NCBI RefSeq assembly: GCF_024436055.1
Contig: NZ_JANFNH010000013.1
Location: forward strand, 62,001-126,000
Length of the DNA: 64,000 nucleotides
Source: Streptantibioticus rubrisoli
Lineage (GTDB): Bacteria > Actinomycetota > Actinomycetes > Streptomycetales > Streptomycetaceae
Direction of reading: 5' to 3'
Under the pieces are notes generated by a model. That model did no database searches. It saw nothing but the letters and a program-made list of their open reading frames with translations, and was not told the DNA's origin. A program made the translations under genes and the position numbers. Positions 45,587 through 57,500 of the stretch are shown piece after piece. The number at the start of each line of letters is the position of its first letter. Positions within the stretch are counted from its first letter, which is position 1.

Positions 45587-48511
45587 TCAGGAGCCCGGTC
45601 CCCGGCCCAGCTCGAACTGCTCCCGCAGTAGCGCTCGATTGAGCCGAAGCGTGCGCCCGTCGGCCAGCATCTCCAGTACCTGGACGCCGTCGAAGTTGAG
45701 CAGTTGCCGCAGCACCGCGCAGAAGCCGTCCGCGCGCGATGTGGGCAGCCCGATCCGCTGGGCGAGGGCGGTCACCGGCAGTGTGCCGCCCGCGCCCAGC
45801 AGTTCGCGCACCGCCTGTTCCACCTTTGCCGGATCAGGCTTGCGGGCCAGGGACTCCCGCTGCGCCTGGAACAGCTCGGAGTCGACCAGTGCGGTGACCA
45901 GGGCGTCGTCCGGAGCGATCGCCTCCGCCTTGAACAGCGCGTGCTCGCCGTCGGGCACCATCGTGACCTCGAACAGCGACTGGGCGCCGGAAGCCGAGGC
46001 ATCGAGGCTCTGGCGCCTTGTGGTAGCACGCCTGGCAGGTCTGGATCTGGTCTTCGGACCGGGCGCCGACGTGCGCTTGTCCGCCTGCGTGCTGGCGTTC
46101 CACCAAACCGGTTGCTGGCCGCCCAGTTCTCGCCAGCCCCTGGGCGGTTCCGCGCCGAAGCGCATGAACGCCAGGACGGGGATGGCGACTTCGGCGAGCG
46201 AGGCACCGCCGTGGTAGCCCGCCTTCAGCGCCGTGTAACGGGAGTCGGCGTCCCACAGCGCGACGATGGACCCACCGGTTTCGGGCGACACCACACGTGG
46301 GCCGCTGAGTTCTATCTCGTTCTCACCGATCGGGCCGCCGGGCGCGCGGTGCCGTGCCGACAGGGGTGTCGCCGCCTCGACGCGGACGCCGTACCGGTCG
46401 ATGACATGACCGTGGTCGCTGGTGAGAATGACGGCCCTGCCCTGCACGGCGGCCTGCGACAGCAACTCGCGAAGCCCGCCTATGTCGGCGGTTCGCCAGG
46501 ATGCGTCGCCGAGCTTCTGCTCTTTGGCGAGCCGGTCGTCGATGGTGTTGAGCACCACGGCGACATGCGTGCTCTCGCTGCTCATCGCCTCTTGCAGCGC
46601 GGGGCTGAACGCGTCGCCACCGCTGTCCGCGCGCAGGTCGTCCTTGTGGAAGACGGCGACGTCCCTGCCGCCCCAGAACGCGTGCCGGCGGAAGATCGCG
46701 GCCTCGTCGCGCTGCGAGCCGGTCATCAGCCGCCCGGCGAAGAGGGAGGTGCGGGACACCGCGGTGACGGTGGGCAGGGCGGCCGCCATGCCGCGCCGGC
46801 GCGGGGTGTCCTTCGCACCGCGTACCGGGTCGTACTCCGCCCAGTCCCGGCGCAGTTCCTCGCCGAACTCCGCCGCGATGGCCGCGCTCATCCCGTCCAG
46901 CACGATCAGCAGCACCCGGACGTCGTCGTCCTTGACGACCGGTGCCACGACGCGGGACAGGAACGATTCTACGGTGAGCATCGTCCCCGTGTCGCCGCCG
47001 GTAGAGGCCCACGTTCCGAAGTCGCGGGCGAATCGTTGGTCGATCGCCCGACGCCGCTCGCGGACCGTGGAGCACAAGGCGTCGTAGGCCGCTTTGAGTT
47101 CATGCGTCGGATCGCCGCCCGCCGCCACGTGCTCCAGAGCCAGATCGACCCAACCCGTTTCCGCCACATGGCCGTTGATCGCGTCCGTAACGCTCTGCGT
47201 CGTCTCATCGGCGTGGTCAGCTGCGGGTCCGGTCGCGAGCCACCGTGTCAGCCGCTGAGCCATCCTGGCCCGCTCCACGCGCACGTGTGCGTCCTCGTCG
47301 GCCGCGAGCCGATGCCGTTCCAGCTCCCGCACGGCGAACTCGACCCGCGCCGCGTCCCGGGCGGCCAGAGCATGCCCGACAGCGGTGAAACGCGCCTCAA
47401 GTCCAGCCCGCAACAGGGGACTTGTGCCGCACGCCCGCTCCGCGCCGAACTGCCGGCTCAGCGCCGAGGCACGGTCCAGGACGGCGGCGGTCATACGGCG
47501 AGCCGCGGCCATGTCCTCGGCCGAGCCGGACCGGCCGGACGCCAGCAGCGCCGTGACGAACTCCTCGCAGGCTCGCCCGAAGGCGGCGACCATGGCGTCC
47601 AGCAACTGCCCCTGGGCGGGCGGCGGATCACCGAACCACCGCTCGGCCCGGCCGCGCGCCCGGTAGTCCTCGGCGTCCGCCGAGTCGTCCGCGTGTACCC
47701 ACAGCGCCGCGCACACCAGGCCGAACGCCACGGCATCCGACCCGTGTTCCGCGGCGACCAGGGCGAGCAGCGCGCGGCCCGCCAGCCCAGCCTGCTCCTC
47801 CTCGCCGAGGAACCGGGTCAGCCCGTCCTGCTCCGGCGCACGCAGGGCCAGGAACCGCTCCGGCCCGCACGGGGCGAGCGACCAGCGCAGCAAGGTGTGC
47901 ACGTCCAGCTCCACCGCGCCCGCGACGCCGCCGGGGGATCGGCCTTCCACGTCCGGGTCGTAGACGCCCGCGCCCAGGCGGCGCAGCGCCAGCGCGGCCA
48001 GCGCGTACCGCCGCGGCAGCAGGCCCTTGCCCAACTGTGGCCAGCCGCCCGGCGGCGTCGCGTCCAGTAGTGCCTCGGCCGCCCAGTTCTCCGCGGCCAG
48101 TGCGCGATCGGTGCCCTGCGCGCCGAACGCCTCGCGCACCACGTCCCAGATGTCCACGGCGTTGACGCGCTGCTTGTGGACCCGGGCCAGCAGGTCGGCG
48201 CCGAGTTCGGACTCCTCACGGTCCGTCAGCACCACCAGTACTTCCGGCCCGGCCGCGCCGGGCGCGAGGTGGCCCAGCACCAGTTCGAGGACGGCGAGCG
48301 GCGAGCCGCCGGTGGCGACCCTGGCACGCCGCTCACCCCAGACGATCTGAGCGGCGCCGTCCCAGACAGGGGCAGCCCGCAGCAGAACGGCCTTGCGCTT
48401 GCCGGTGGCCAGCCCGGACTGCGAGGCCAGGTACTGCGTCACCGTGGTGGTGTTCAGCCGCACTGCGCTGGTACCGGCGTGGGTGGTGCCCGTCGTGGTG
48501 CTCGTGCTCAC
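45587..48511 (-). CDS. pglZ: BREX type 2 alkaline-phosphatase-like protein PglZ
   Basis: A 974-residue protein with a C-terminal PglZ (alkaline-phosphatase superfamily) domain. Metal-site motifs are [13 protein letters not shown] near residue 535 and [12 protein letters not shown] near 698. The helical N-terminal ~500 residues are typical of BREX-2 PglZ. Its ATG overlaps the pglY stop (ATGA, 48508-48511). In the Streptomyces Pgl system PglZ is required for phage resistance and has been linked to restraining PglX toxicity. Its 3' end lies only 17 bases from the converging CBS-HEPN stop, with no obvious terminator between. Confidence 0.94.
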   Translation of the reverse strand: MSTSTTTGTTHAGTSAVRLNTTTVTQYLASQSGLATGKRKAVLLRAAPVWDGAAQIVWGERRARVATGGSPLAVLELVLGHLAPGAAGPEVLVVLTDREESELGADLLARVHKQRVNAVDIWDVVREAFGAQGTDRALAAENWAAEALLDATPPGGWPQLGKGLLPRRYALAALALRRLGAGVYDPDVEGRSPGGVAGAVELDVHTLLRWSLAPCGPERFLALRAPEQDGLTRFLGEEEQAGLAGRALLALVAAEHGSDAVAFGLVCAALWVHADDSADAEDYRARGRAERWFGDPPPAQGQLLDAMVAAFGRACEEFVTALLASGRSGSAEDMAAARRMTAAVLDRASALSRQFGAERACGTSPLLRAGLEARFTAVGHALAARDAARVEFAVRELERHRLAADEDAHVRVERARMAQRLTRWLATGPAADHADETTQSVTDAINGHVAETGWVDLALEHVAAGGDPTHELKAAYDALCSTVRERRRAIDQRFARDFGTWASTGGDTGTMLTVESFLSRVVAPVVKDDDVRVLLIVLDGMSAAIAAEFGEELRRDWAEYDPVRGAKDTPRRRGMAAALPTVTAVSRTSLFAGRLMTGSQRDEAAIFRRHAFWGGRDVAVFHKDDLRADSGGDAFSPALQEAMSSESTHVAVVLNTIDDRLAKEQKLGDASWRTADIGGLRELLSQAAVQGRAVILTSDHGHVIDRYGVRVEAATPLSARHRAPGGPIGENEIELSGPRVVSPETGGSIVALWDADSRYTALKAGYHGGASLAEVAIPVLAFMRFGAEPPRGWRELGGQQPVWWNASTQADKRTSAPGPKTRSRPARRATTRRQSLDASASGAQSLFEVTMVPDGEHALFKAEAIAPDDALVTALVDSELFQAQRESLARKPDPAKVEQAVRELLGAGGTLPVTALAQRIGLPTSRADGFCAVLRQLLNFDGVQVLEMLADGRTLRLNRALLREQFELGRGPGS

Positions 48512-51500
48512 TCGCCCTCCACCACGCGCCAGCTGATCTCGATGACGGCGTCCGGTTCCCGGGCCGCCAACTCCTCCAGTTCGGCGCGCAGTTCCGCGAT
48601 GGCGCGGGACGCCTTGGTACGGCCGCCGCCCGAGCGCCGCACCCGCCGCTCACCCGGTGTGCGCTCGGTGCGCGCCTCGGGTACGGGCGGATGGCTGCTC
48701 GGCGTCGTCAGGTCCACCGAGCCGGGACCGGGACGGACGGGCGTGGGCCGCTCCGCCCGTGATGCCTCGGCGACGGAGTGCGCTTCGACCCTGCTGCGTT
48801 CCTCCATCACCGCCACGACCGCCCGCCTGGCGTCCCGCAGGGCGTCCGGCAGGTTGGCGGTGCGCTGGTCGGCGCGGGCCGCGTTCCGCAGCGCGTCCAG
48901 CGCCGCCTGGCCCTTCGGCCCGTAGCCCGGGGCGAGCCGCAGCATGTCCCACGCCGCGTTCGCCAACGCGGAGGCGACGGCCTGCGCCTGCACGATCGAC
49001 ACCCCGTACCGGGGCGCGGGCGCACCCGCCAGGTCGAACCCGGCCAGCGCGGCGACGGTCTGCCGGGCGGAGCCGGTACCGCTCGCCGAGCCCTGGTCGG
49101 TGGCGAGCAGGGCGTCGAGCAGCGCCAACGAGCGTCGGGCCAGGGCGAGTCGGCCGGAGTCGTCGGTCTCGTCGAGGCCGAGCAGTGCGGCGTGCTGCTC
49201 CAACTGCTCCACGAGATCCGCCGCGTGGGGCTGGTACGCGCGCGCCTTGCCCAGGATCTGCCGGGCGAACTGGCTGACGATCCGCCCGCGCCGCAGCGTC
49301 GGAGCCTTCTCGCCGAAGATCTCCTCGTACCGCCGCCGGGCCTCGTCCCACACCGACTCGTCGGGCAGCGGCTGGGCACGCAGCGCGTCCCCGGCCTTGA
49401 TCTGGCCCGGTTCGGGCGCCGGGTCGAGCAGGCCGCCGGCCCGCACCCACACCCGGTCGTCCATCTCCGCGTAGGAGGCGATCACCAGGTTGGCGAGATG
49501 CGGGGCGAGCCCCATCGCCTGCGGCCGGTCGATCCACTCGGTGAGCCGTACGACGGACAGGTCGCCGGTGACGCCCTCGGTGCTCGCCTGCCGCAGGAAG
49601 TGGTCGCGCCAGCGGGTGGACAGCTCGAAGTACGCCTCCTTCTGCGACCCGAGTCCCAGCGGCATGGCGATGTGCCGCATGGCGTCACGGTCCTTGGCCG
49701 GTACCTCCACCCGCCGATCCGCGGCTTCGGTGGCGGCGCGCAGATGTGTGAAGACCGTGCGTACCTCGGCGGGCCTGACGGCCACGTCCTTGCCCTCCGG
49801 GTCGAGGTCGGGGTGCGCGGGGAACTGGTGGGCCAGCAGCTTGCCCGCGATGTGCCGGGCCGCGTCGCGCAGCGACTGCCCGACGGACGGCTTGAGGTCC
49901 GCCACGTCAGGCAGGGGCACGAGGTGGTCGTCGTGGCCGAGTTCCACGTCGGTGGGCTTCTTCTCGGCAAGCCCGTACGCCTGCTTGAGCGCGGCCTTCA
50001 CCGTCTTGGTCAGCGAGGTGCGCTGGCCTTCCAGGAGCGCCTTGGCGCGTGCGCGGTTGTCGGCGTTGAGGTGCGAGGCGTACTGGGTGTCGAACCTGCG
50101 GGCGTCGGCGAGCGCGTAGCTGATGGTGACCAGACGCCGGAAGTCCCTGTACCGGGAGTCCGACAGCTCGGCCGGAATCCACGCCACGGTCCGCGGCCGT
50201 TCCCCGGGCTTGTCGCGAAGGTCGCGCACCCGGTTGACGTCCTCGGTCGGCCCGTACTCACCTTCGTGGTGCGGCAGTCCGACGACCAGCCGCCACAGGG
50301 ACTCGTCGCTGGGCGAGAAGTCGTGGTCCGGCACGCTGTCCGGGTCGGCGATCTCGCCGATCACCACCTCCAGCGTGCGGTCCGAGCCCCGCCAGACCAG
50401 AGTGAGTTCGTCGGCACCCATCCGGCCTTCGTGCAGTTCGAAGCCGATCTCCTCCGCCAACAGCCGCTTGAGCAGCGCCCGCCGGTTGCCGGGGTTGTCG
50501 TTGACGTTGGCGTTGGCGATCACGGAGTCGACGTCCACACCGGCCAGTTCCAGGCGGACGCCCGGGTTGGCCTGGGTGCCGGTCTCCTTGATCTCGGGGA
50601 AGCGGGACGCCCACTCGGTGACCTTGAACTTGATCGCGCCGACCTCGGCCCCCGGGATCGGCGAGACCACCGAGCCGTGGTTGAGCGCGCCGAGCCGCCG
50701 GATCGTGAGATCGCGCAGGGCCGGGACGCTGGGCGCCAGGGCGGACAGCAGCAGGGTGCACATCAGCCGGTTGTCCCCGATGAAGTTCCGGCACTGCTGC
50801 GCGAGTCGGCCGTCCACGTCATCGGGGTGGTGCAGGTAGCGTTCGACATCCTCCTCGGTGACCTCGGACTGGCCGAGCAGGTAGGGCCGCAGCTTGGTCC
50901 GGTACAGCTTGTCGGCGGCCTTGAACTCCGCCTTCAGCTTGTCCACGAACGGCTCGTCGCCACCGTCCGCGATCACCTGGTACAGGTCGCCGAGCGGGAT
51001 GAGTTGCTCCAGCCGCGCGTCGTCGCGGTGGTCGGCGAGGAGCTGCCCCATCAGCTTCAGACCGGTACGGGACCGCTGGAGCGCGGAGGAGATGTGGACC
51101 AGGGTGTCCATGAAGGCGGGGGAGAAGGGGTACGTCAGTCGGAACGACTCCTCGTCCGCGCCGGTCGTCCCCTCCTCGGAGCCGAGCAGCACGTCCCACA
51201 CCGCCGGTCCGCCGGACCGCTTGGCCTTGGCGAACGCGGCGTCGATCCGGGCCCTAGCCTCGTTGTCCTTGGGCTTCAGCAGCCGGGCGTGGGCGATCTG
51301 CGGGAGGTTGCGGTCCTCCAGCGTGATCTTGTCGAACCGGCCCGAGGCGAGGTTGAGACTGTCCTGGATCGCGGTCTCGGCCGCGCCGGACAGTTCCTCG
51401 CCGACCAGCTCGCGCAGGTCACGCTGGCGTGCGATGAACGACACGATCGGCAGGGCCCGCCGGGAGTCCGCGCCCTCCACGAAGTTGGTGATCTTGTCCG

Positions 51501-52452
51501 CCTCGCGGGAGACGAACTTCTGGTCGTGGATGCGGTTGGCGAGCCACAGGATCAGCTCGTCCATGAAGAGGATGAGCCCGTCGTAGCCGAGCCCCTTGGC
51601 GTGCGCGGCGATCACCGCGAGCCCGGCGTCCAACGAGACGAACCCGTGCTCGTCCTCCGCCGCGTTCTGGGCGAACCCCGGGAACCAGCCCGCGATCGCG
51701 TCGTGTACCAACTTGGCGCGCAGCTCGGCGGGCGTGCTCGGGTTGACCACGTCGAGGTTCACCTCGTCGCCGTCCACCTGCTCGGCGGCGAGCGCGGTGT
51801 CCACCAGCCCGGGCGTCCAGGAGAACCCGTCGCCCCACTCGTCGTCCTCGTCCGTCCCGTCCTCACCGCCCAGGCCCGCGATGAACTGCTCGTCGCCCAC
51901 CCGTTCCCGCAGCCGCCGGATGTCCGCGAAGAGTGAGTCGGTCCGGTACACCTGGGGGGTGGGGGCGTTGGGGTGTAGCGCCTTGACGTGCGAGACGTAG
52001 CCGCCGAGGATGCGCTGCTCCAACGACTTGGCGCCGAGCATGTGGTACGGCACCAGCAGGAAATTCTTCCGCTGTCCGGCGCCTCCCGCGCCGGACAGCC
52101 ATGTGTGCTTCGCCAGCACCGGATCGAACTCGGTACGCGCGAGGGCGGCTTGGTCACCGCGCAACAACGCGTACAGAACCGCCATGAAATGGGACTTACC
52201 GGAACCGAAGGAGCCATGCAGGTACGCCGCCTTCGACGTCTGTCCGTCCAGCGCCGCCCGGATCAGCCCCAGCGCCTCGTCGAAGTTCTCCAGCAGCCGC
52301 TCGGTGACCACGTAGTCCTGCAGCGCCCGGGCGCTGCCCTCCTCGGTGACCGCCTCGGCGAGCTTCAGGACGAAGTCGGAGGTGGAGATCGACGGCTTGA
52401 TGTCGATCACATCGCGGAGCAGCGGCGGCTGGTCGGTGGCGCTGGGTGACAT
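48508..52452 (-). CDS. pglY: BREX type 2 ATPase PglY (BrxC-like)
   Basis: A 1,314-residue P-loop ATPase close to the length of known PglY proteins. Walker A is [17 protein letters not shown] near residue 80, and [16 protein letters not shown] near 290 fits Walker B. The C terminus is basic, then has a coiled-coil-like tail ([20 protein letters not shown]). PglY/BrxC is the large ATPase core of BREX. The ATG at 52452 follows AAGAAGC by a few bases and begins at conserved sequence. The longer frame to 52530 covers its promoter region. It is the first gene of the pglYZ unit and is separated from pglX by the WhiJ/AbaA-like trio. Confidence 0.94.
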   Translation of the reverse strand: MSPSATDQPPLLRDVIDIKPSISTSDFVLKLAEAVTEEGSARALQDYVVTERLLENFDEALGLIRAALDGQTSKAAYLHGSFGSGKSHFMAVLYALLRGDQAALARTEFDPVLAKHTWLSGAGGAGQRKNFLLVPYHMLGAKSLEQRILGGYVSHVKALHPNAPTPQVYRTDSLFADIRRLRERVGDEQFIAGLGGEDGTDEDDEWGDGFSWTPGLVDTALAAEQVDGDEVNLDVVNPSTPAELRAKLVHDAIAGWFPGFAQNAAEDEHGFVSLDAGLAVIAAHAKGLGYDGLILFMDELILWLANRIHDQKFVSREADKITNFVEGADSRRALPIVSFIARQRDLRELVGEELSGAAETAIQDSLNLASGRFDKITLEDRNLPQIAHARLLKPKDNEARARIDAAFAKAKRSGGPAVWDVLLGSEEGTTGADEESFRLTYPFSPAFMDTLVHISSALQRSRTGLKLMGQLLADHRDDARLEQLIPLGDLYQVIADGGDEPFVDKLKAEFKAADKLYRTKLRPYLLGQSEVTEEDVERYLHHPDDVDGRLAQQCRNFIGDNRLMCTLLLSALAPSVPALRDLTIRRLGALNHGSVVSPIPGAEVGAIKFKVTEWASRFPEIKETGTQANPGVRLELAGVDVDSVIANANVNDNPGNRRALLKRLLAEEIGFELHEGRMGADELTLVWRGSDRTLEVVIGEIADPDSVPDHDFSPSDESLWRLVVGLPHHEGEYGPTEDVNRVRDLRDKPGERPRTVAWIPAELSDSRYRDFRRLVTISYALADARRFDTQYASHLNADNRARAKALLEGQRTSLTKTVKAALKQAYGLAEKKPTDVELGHDDHLVPLPDVADLKPSVGQSLRDAARHIAGKLLAHQFPAHPDLDPEGKDVAVRPAEVRTVFTHLRAATEAADRRVEVPAKDRDAMRHIAMPLGLGSQKEAYFELSTRWRDHFLRQASTEGVTGDLSVVRLTEWIDRPQAMGLAPHLANLVIASYAEMDDRVWVRAGGLLDPAPEPGQIKAGDALRAQPLPDESVWDEARRRYEEIFGEKAPTLRRGRIVSQFARQILGKARAYQPHAADLVEQLEQHAALLGLDETDDSGRLALARRSLALLDALLATDQGSASGTGSARQTVAALAGFDLAGAPAPRYGVSIVQAQAVASALANAAWDMLRLAPGYGPKGQAALDALRNAARADQRTANLPDALRDARRAVVAVMEERSRVEAHSVAEASRAERPTPVRPGPGSVDLTTPSSHPPVPEARTERTPGERRVRRSGGGRTKASRAIAELRAELEELAAREPDAVIEISWRVVEGE

Positions 52453-52669
52453 CGCTTCTTCGGCTTCTTTTCCGTCTGTTGTGTCTCGTTTGACCCGGGA
52501 AAAATTAGCGGGTACCCGCCATCCTTTCATTCGTCAACCGTGTTCGTCTTCCTGTCGTCCGTGATGCGGCGGAAGGCGAACGGAGAGGGTTGGGGAGCGG
52601 GGCGCGTCGGCTGTCCGAGGGGGCGCTCTGTGCCCCGCGTCTCTTTGTGGGGTGGGGGCGGGTGCGGCC
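52453..52669 (-). promoter_or_regulatory. pglYZ promoter region with 12-bp palindrome (52509-52520)
   Basis: On the minus strand, TTGACG (52533-52538) is followed by a -10-like segment, and a perfect palindrome GCGGGTACCCGC overlaps the expected -10 area. CCCGGG and an AT-rich run (AAAAATTA) adjoin it. The cargo trio separates pglY from pglWX, so pglYZ needs its own promoter, and this is the likely site. The assignment is by inspection only. Confidence 0.5.
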
Positions 52670-53134
52670 TCACCCTCTGTGCAGCCGTACTCCCGTGATG
52701 ACGGACTTTCCGCACGGACGGCGTGGCACGACGGCCCAGGCTGTGGAAACCCTGTCGACCAGGACCAGCCCTCTGCCGTCGCAGGCGTAGGGATTGGACG
52801 TCCTGGTCACGGGCCAGCCATCTCCTGGGTCGGACACGGCCAGCCAGTAGTGGCCGTCGGTGGGCCAGAGGATCAGCTCGACCAGTTGGTCTTCGTTGTG
52901 AGGAGCTCCGTGCCGGATGGCGTTGGTGACCAGTTCGGAGGTCAAGAGGCTGAGGTCGTCGGCCAGTTGAGTCGCGCTGTCGGCGGGCAGCGCGTCGGCG
53001 ACGGCTCGCCTGGCACGGGGTACAGAGGCCGGGTGGGCGGGGAACGTCCAATGGGAGGGGATGGTGGGGACGCGCGGCTGCGTTGCGGTGGGTGCGGACA
53101 CGGGAGACGGCGAGCGAAACGGGACGGCGGGCAT
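52670..53134 (-). CDS. RsbW-like ATP-binding (HATPase) regulator, AbaA/WhiJ-type locus
   Basis: A 154-residue stand-alone GHKL ATPase of the anti-sigma-factor kinase type. The N box is LTSELVTNAIRHGAP near residue 66, the G1 box VSDPGDGWP near 101, and the G2 region GRGLVLVDRVSTAW near 122. A Pro/Ser-rich N-terminal ~25 residues precede it. Divergent from the XRE-DUF5753 gene, it completes a WhiJ/AbaA-like trio of the kind that modulates development and antibiotic production in Streptomyces. Here it sits between pglY and pglX. Confidence 0.85.
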   Translation of the reverse strand: MPAVPFRSPSPVSAPTATQPRVPTIPSHWTFPAHPASVPRARRAVADALPADSATQLADDLSLLTSELVTNAIRHGAPHNEDQLVELILWPTDGHYWLAVSDPGDGWPVTRTSNPYACDGRGLVLVDRVSTAWAVVPRRPCGKSVITGVRLHRG

Positions 53135-53332
53135 GGCTCAACCCCTTGATGACGTTGGGCGATTGGGCGCGTGCACGTGTCGCACGCGGTACGTACGCGC
53201 TCCCGGCCGCGCCGGTGGCCTACCTCCCTGGGCGCGAACGCCCCCGCCCCAGGGCAGGCGGGCACGCTCACGCGGTGCGCTTCCGGCGGTTGCGGTGTGT
53301 GGCTTGCGCGTGACTAAACGCTAGCGGCTGGC

Positions 53333-53367
53333 GGTGCAAATTGCCATGTGCTTGGGTGCAATTACCC
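53333..53367. promoter_or_regulatory. Two 22-bp-spaced direct repeats before the XRE-DUF5753 gene
   Basis: GGTGCAAATTGCC at 53333-53345 recurs as GGTGCAATTACCC at 53355-53367. The spacing of 22 bp is about two helical turns. They lie in the 298-bp gap (53135-53432) between the divergent HATPase and XRE genes, so binding by the XRE protein to control both is a natural inference. Confidence 0.55.
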
Positions 53368-53432
53368 CCACCAGGTTGGACCAAGACTGAGCCGCCACGG
53401 CAGACTGGGACTCGCTCGTCAGAAGGGACATC

Positions 53433-54284
53433 ATGCCGACGCGACGCACACCCACCGAGCGCCAGAAGCGACTTGGGGCTGAACTGCGCAAACTCCGGCT
53501 GGCCGCAGAGGTCAGTACCGACTACGCGGCTGGTCTGTTGGGTATGGACCGCACGAGGATCTCCAACATGGAGTCCGGCACCCGAAGCATCAACCCGGAC
53601 CGCGTACGCACCCTGACGAGCAACTATGCCTGTTCCGATGCTGCCTACATCGAGGCCCTGGTGGCTATGGCAGACGGCAAGGAGCGCGGCTGGTGGGAGC
53701 AGTACCGGGGTACTCTCCCGCAGGGCTTGCTCGACATCGCAGAACTGGAGTGGCACGCCACGAGGCTTCTGACCATCCAGACCGTTCACATTCCTGGTCT
53801 GCTCCAAACCGAGGACTACGCCCGGGCCGTGTTCAAGGCCGGGCTTCCGCCGATGTCCCGGTTGGAGATCGAGCTACGCGTGAACCATCGCATGGAGCGG
53901 CAGCGCGTGGTCGACGAGGAGATGAGCCGCCCATACGTCGGTTACGTCCACGAGGCTGCTCTGCGAATGCAGTTCGGCGGTCATAAGGTGATGCAAGCCC
54001 AACTCGACCAGCTTTGCACCCTGTCGGAACGCGAACACATCTCGGTGCGCGTCATCTCTGTTGATTGCGGCGCTTTCCCGGGTGCAGGCCACGCCCTTGT
54101 CTACGCTGAAGGTGCCGTCCCTCAACTCGACACCGTGGAACTGGACTCCGCACATGGACCGGAGTTCACCCATGCCGAGGCACAGCTCGCCAAGTACCGA
54201 GCACATCTCGACTGGATGGCGGAGAACGCCCTGACTCCCGAGCAGTCACGGGACTTCATCCACGCCATCGCGCGCCAACTCTAG
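53433..54284 (+). CDS. XRE-family regulator with DUF5753 (WhiJ-like)
   Basis: A 283-residue protein. The N-terminal HTH (STDYAAGLLGMDRTRISNME, residues ~30-50) is followed by a DUF5753 domain (ARLLTIQTVHIPGLLQTEDYARAVF-like pattern near 115, then EAALRMQFGG). AGAAGGGA lies about seven bases before the ATG. It is followed after eight bases by the small DUF397-like gene, as in whiJ and abaA loci. G+C here is visibly lower (around 60%) than in the BREX genes around it, which supports separate acquisition. Confidence 0.9.
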   Translation: MPTRRTPTERQKRLGAELRKLRLAAEVSTDYAAGLLGMDRTRISNMESGTRSINPDRVRTLTSNYACSDAAYIEALVAMADGKERGWWEQYRGTLPQGLLDIAELEWHATRLLTIQTVHIPGLLQTEDYARAVFKAGLPPMSRLEIELRVNHRMERQRVVDEEMSRPYVGYVHEAALRMQFGGHKVMQAQLDQLCTLSEREHISVRVISVDCGAFPGAGHALVYAEGAVPQLDTVELDSAHGPEFTHAEAQLAKYRAHLDWMAENALTPEQSRDFIHAIARQL

Positions 54285-54292
54285 GAGACCGG

Positions 54293-54484
54293 ATGTCTGA
54301 CATCACTTGGGAAGCCCCCTTCTGCGCGGAAGCCAGCAACTGCTTCCGAATCGGAACCGACGCCGAAGGCAACGCCTACATCGCCGTCAACGGTGAAGAA
54401 GATCGATACGTGACCGACTCGATAGAAGCGCTACGCAGACTGATCCTCGACGTAAAGGCGGGCAAGGTGGATCACCTGCTGTAA
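54293..54484 (+). CDS. Small DUF397-like protein
   Basis: A 63-residue acidic protein (APFCAEASNCFRIGTDAEG, YIAVNGEEDRYVTDSIEALR). It has the size, position and N-terminal layout of DUF397 partners of WhiJ-like regulators, though the match is loose. GGAG precedes the ATG by a few bases. Such small proteins antagonise or modulate the upstream XRE protein. It converges on pglX across a terminator. Confidence 0.75.
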   Translation: MSDITWEAPFCAEASNCFRIGTDAEGNAYIAVNGEEDRYVTDSIEALRRLILDVKAGKVDHLL

Positions 54485-54489
54485 GCCGT

Positions 54490-54531
54490 ACGGCTGGCCG
54501 GGGTGGACGACGCCAACCCCAGGCCAGCCGT
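54490..54531. terminator. Bidirectional hairpin between the DUF397-like gene and pglX
   Basis: Arms 54490-54504 and 54516-54531 pair over 15 bases with one bulge (ACGGCTGGCC..GGGGT). It begins six bases after the DUF397-like stop and ends nine bases before the pglX stop, so it serves both converging genes. Confidence 0.8.
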
Positions 54532-54540
54532 TGCTGCGGC

Positions 54541-57500
54541 CTACTTCTTCGTAGCGCGGCGCCCGCGCGTGGGCGCCGCCGGGCGCCAGGCCCGCAGGTC
54601 GTCGTCGGTCAGGCCGTGCTCGCCCTGGATCTGCGCGCGGTACCCAGCGAAGAAGGCCGCGGGCGACATGCCGTACGTCGGGTCGAACTCGTCGTGCCAC
54701 TGTCCAAGCCACGGCTGGAGTTCCAGCAGCCCAGCGAGCAGCGGGGTCAACTCCTCTGTGGTGGTGGCGTTGTTGGTGAAGTACGTGGTGAGGGCCTGCG
54801 CTTGCTCGCGGTGATCCCAGCCCGCCCACCCGTACAACTCGGGAACGCCGGAGGTGGTCGAGGAGTAGGAGATGAACCGCTCCTTCGGCACGTCCAACTT
54901 GCCCCGGGCACGCCAGTACGACGGCTTGAGGAAGTCGGCGGAGGTGTACTTCGGCGGTACGGGGATCGTGTCACGGATCTTCCGCTTGGCGGGCTCGTCC
55001 GGCGCGGCGTCCTCCTTGCGCTGGAGATCCCAGACGTGCTCCCAGTCCGCGCGCTTCTTCAGCCCGCTCGGCTTGTAGCGCAACGCGGCGAGGAACGGCA
55101 CGTGTTCGTCGGCCAGCAGGTCGGCGACGACGGCGGGCAGGTCCTTGTTGGGCGCGTAGATCGCGGCAACGGACACGAAGTCCTCGTCACGCGAGAGCGC
55201 GTCAGTGAGCTGCGAGCGGGTGAGGAGGGTGGGCTGGTCGCCGTCCTGGTACCACAGCTCCCGCTTCTCGATCCGATCCAGCAACCACCCGCGCAAAGCG
55301 CGCTCCTGAAGCTTGTCCCACCCTTCGGTCGCCCACCGCCGCTTGTACTCCGGCCGCTCGATCATCCCGATTGCACGGGAGTTCTCGATGGCGTCGATCC
55401 GCTTCTGCACGACGGCCTTGTAGGCGTCCGGCCAGTGCTCCGGGATGCTGGTGATCGGCGTCGACCCATGCCGCTTGAACCACTCAGTGGAGGCTTTACC
55501 CTCCTCAACTTGCCGCGCAAGTGCGATTTCGAACGCTCTTTCGCCAAGGGATAGGTCAGGTACTTCCGCTTCGGATGATCGTAGATTCTCGGCATGTAGG
55601 TCGTAGTGGAAGTAGACCTGCCAGTCCAATTCCTCCTGAAGTGCGATCATCTGGGCTCGGATTGCCGTCCACTTTGCCTGTGCTTCCCGCAGGGCAGCCG
55701 ATGCGGGGGTTGGCGCTTCTCTTGAGGTCAACGCGGAAGGGCTAGTGGCAGCCAACTCTTTGGCCAATCTGTGTAGGTTCGCGGCTAGGTCGACAGGGAA
55801 GCGTGAGGGAAGGGGAAACTCCTTCAATTTGGTTCCTGTGAACTCGTAGCGCTCCTCCCATGCCTCATCTTGCATGCCGCGCCCGTTCCCCCCACCTGCT
55901 TTAGGCTGGCTAACTTGTTTGAGCCAAAAGCATGCGGTTGAGCTGTTAAGAATGCCGAGCACTCCTACGATCGGCGCGGCCGAGCCTTCCTCGAGCGTGA
56001 ATACTGTCGCCGCTTGCGAGAAGATTTCATCTGAGTCTCGAAGGAAGAAGTGTTGGTGAGTTGCTACGAGCGTGAAAACGAGAAGCTTCTTTGAATTGTA
56101 TCGCTCAGGCGAGAAGGAAGAGTATTCATACCACGGCAGTCCGCGCTCCTCTTGTGTTCCAGACAGGGACTTTCTAATATGCAGAAGTTGCCTGGAAGGC
56201 CAAAGGGTCTTTAGCTCCTTAGTGGAGATATCGCGCTGTTCCCCTCGTTGTGAGTAAGGGAAAAGTGTTTCTGTGGAGCCTTGTGTAGCCCAGTCACGGA
56301 TCTCGAATCCTTCGACAATTCGGCGCGTCAGGTCAGGAGAAATACCGGCGCGACTGGCGGCTCCGCGCGTGAGGTAGGCATCATCCTCGCGTGTGTTGAG
56401 CATGTTGCCTGAGTCTTGCACAAAACGATAAAGCGGAGTGGTCTCGGCAGAACTTTCCAGCCGATCGCGCAACTCCGAGGCGCCGCCTCCCGACAGGCTC
56501 CACGGATGTTTCCGAAGTCTGTCCCGTGATGTATCCGTAGAACTTACCCATTCGCTTTCTGTGTCAGGATTGTCGACCTGGCTGACGATAGCTTGCCATA
56601 CCAGCCCTTGTGCGGGGACCTCGGGAAAACCCGGTTCTCCCCGCTTCCCCATGACCATTCGCACTGTTGCCGAACGGCCGCTTTTGTTGCGTCGTCCGAT
56701 GAGAATTACGGTCGGTGTGCCGTGTCCTGGAATGTATGCTCCAGATGTGTCGATCACCTCTGTGAGTTCAACATCATTAGCGAAAAAATCTTCGATTAGT
56801 CGCTTTCCGAACTCCCGCTTCATGAAACCGTTCGAGGTGATCTGGCCGACGTATCCAGAACTGCTCCCGTTTGGTCCAGGACGCTTTGCGAGTTGGAAGA
56901 ATCGCTCGGCGAATGGCACTGTCAGCTGATACTGCCTTGCACACGAGCTGTACAATCCTTTGTACAGCTCGTTGAGCGCCTTGTCCTTCACCGTGATGTA
57001 CGGCGGATTTCCCACCACCACGTGGTACCGACCCTGCTCCAGAATCCCCTTGTACTCCGGCTCGTGGATGTCCTCCGTCGAGTACGAGAACTCCGCCAGT
57101 GGATCGCCCGCCTCCAGGTCATCGAACTCGAACCCGAGCTGCCGAGCCTTAATAAGCGAATCCCCCACCGCCAAATGGATCGGCCAATCCCACCGCCCCG
57201 CCTCCGCCAGCGTCCGCATCCCCGCAACGGCCATCGCCGCCACCAGCAGCCGGAACCGGGCGATCGCCACCGCGAACGGGTTGACGTCCACGCCGTGCAC
57301 GGCATCCAGCGCAGCCCGCACCCGCGCGTGCCGGTCGACGTCAGGACGGCGCTCCGCCCACAGCGCAACCATCCGCCGGAACGCGCCCAGCACGAAGTGG
57401 CCCGACCCGCACGTCGGGTCGATCATCTTCAACTCGCCGAATGCCCCGCCCAGTTCCCGTACCACCGGGTTCATCGTGCGGTCGAGGATGAACTCCTCGA

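Noticed and set aside
48778-51936. 1,052-codon plus-strand frame opposite pglY
   Set aside because: The translation is Arg/Val/Gly-rich and motif-free, and the opposite strand encodes PglY with Walker motifs.
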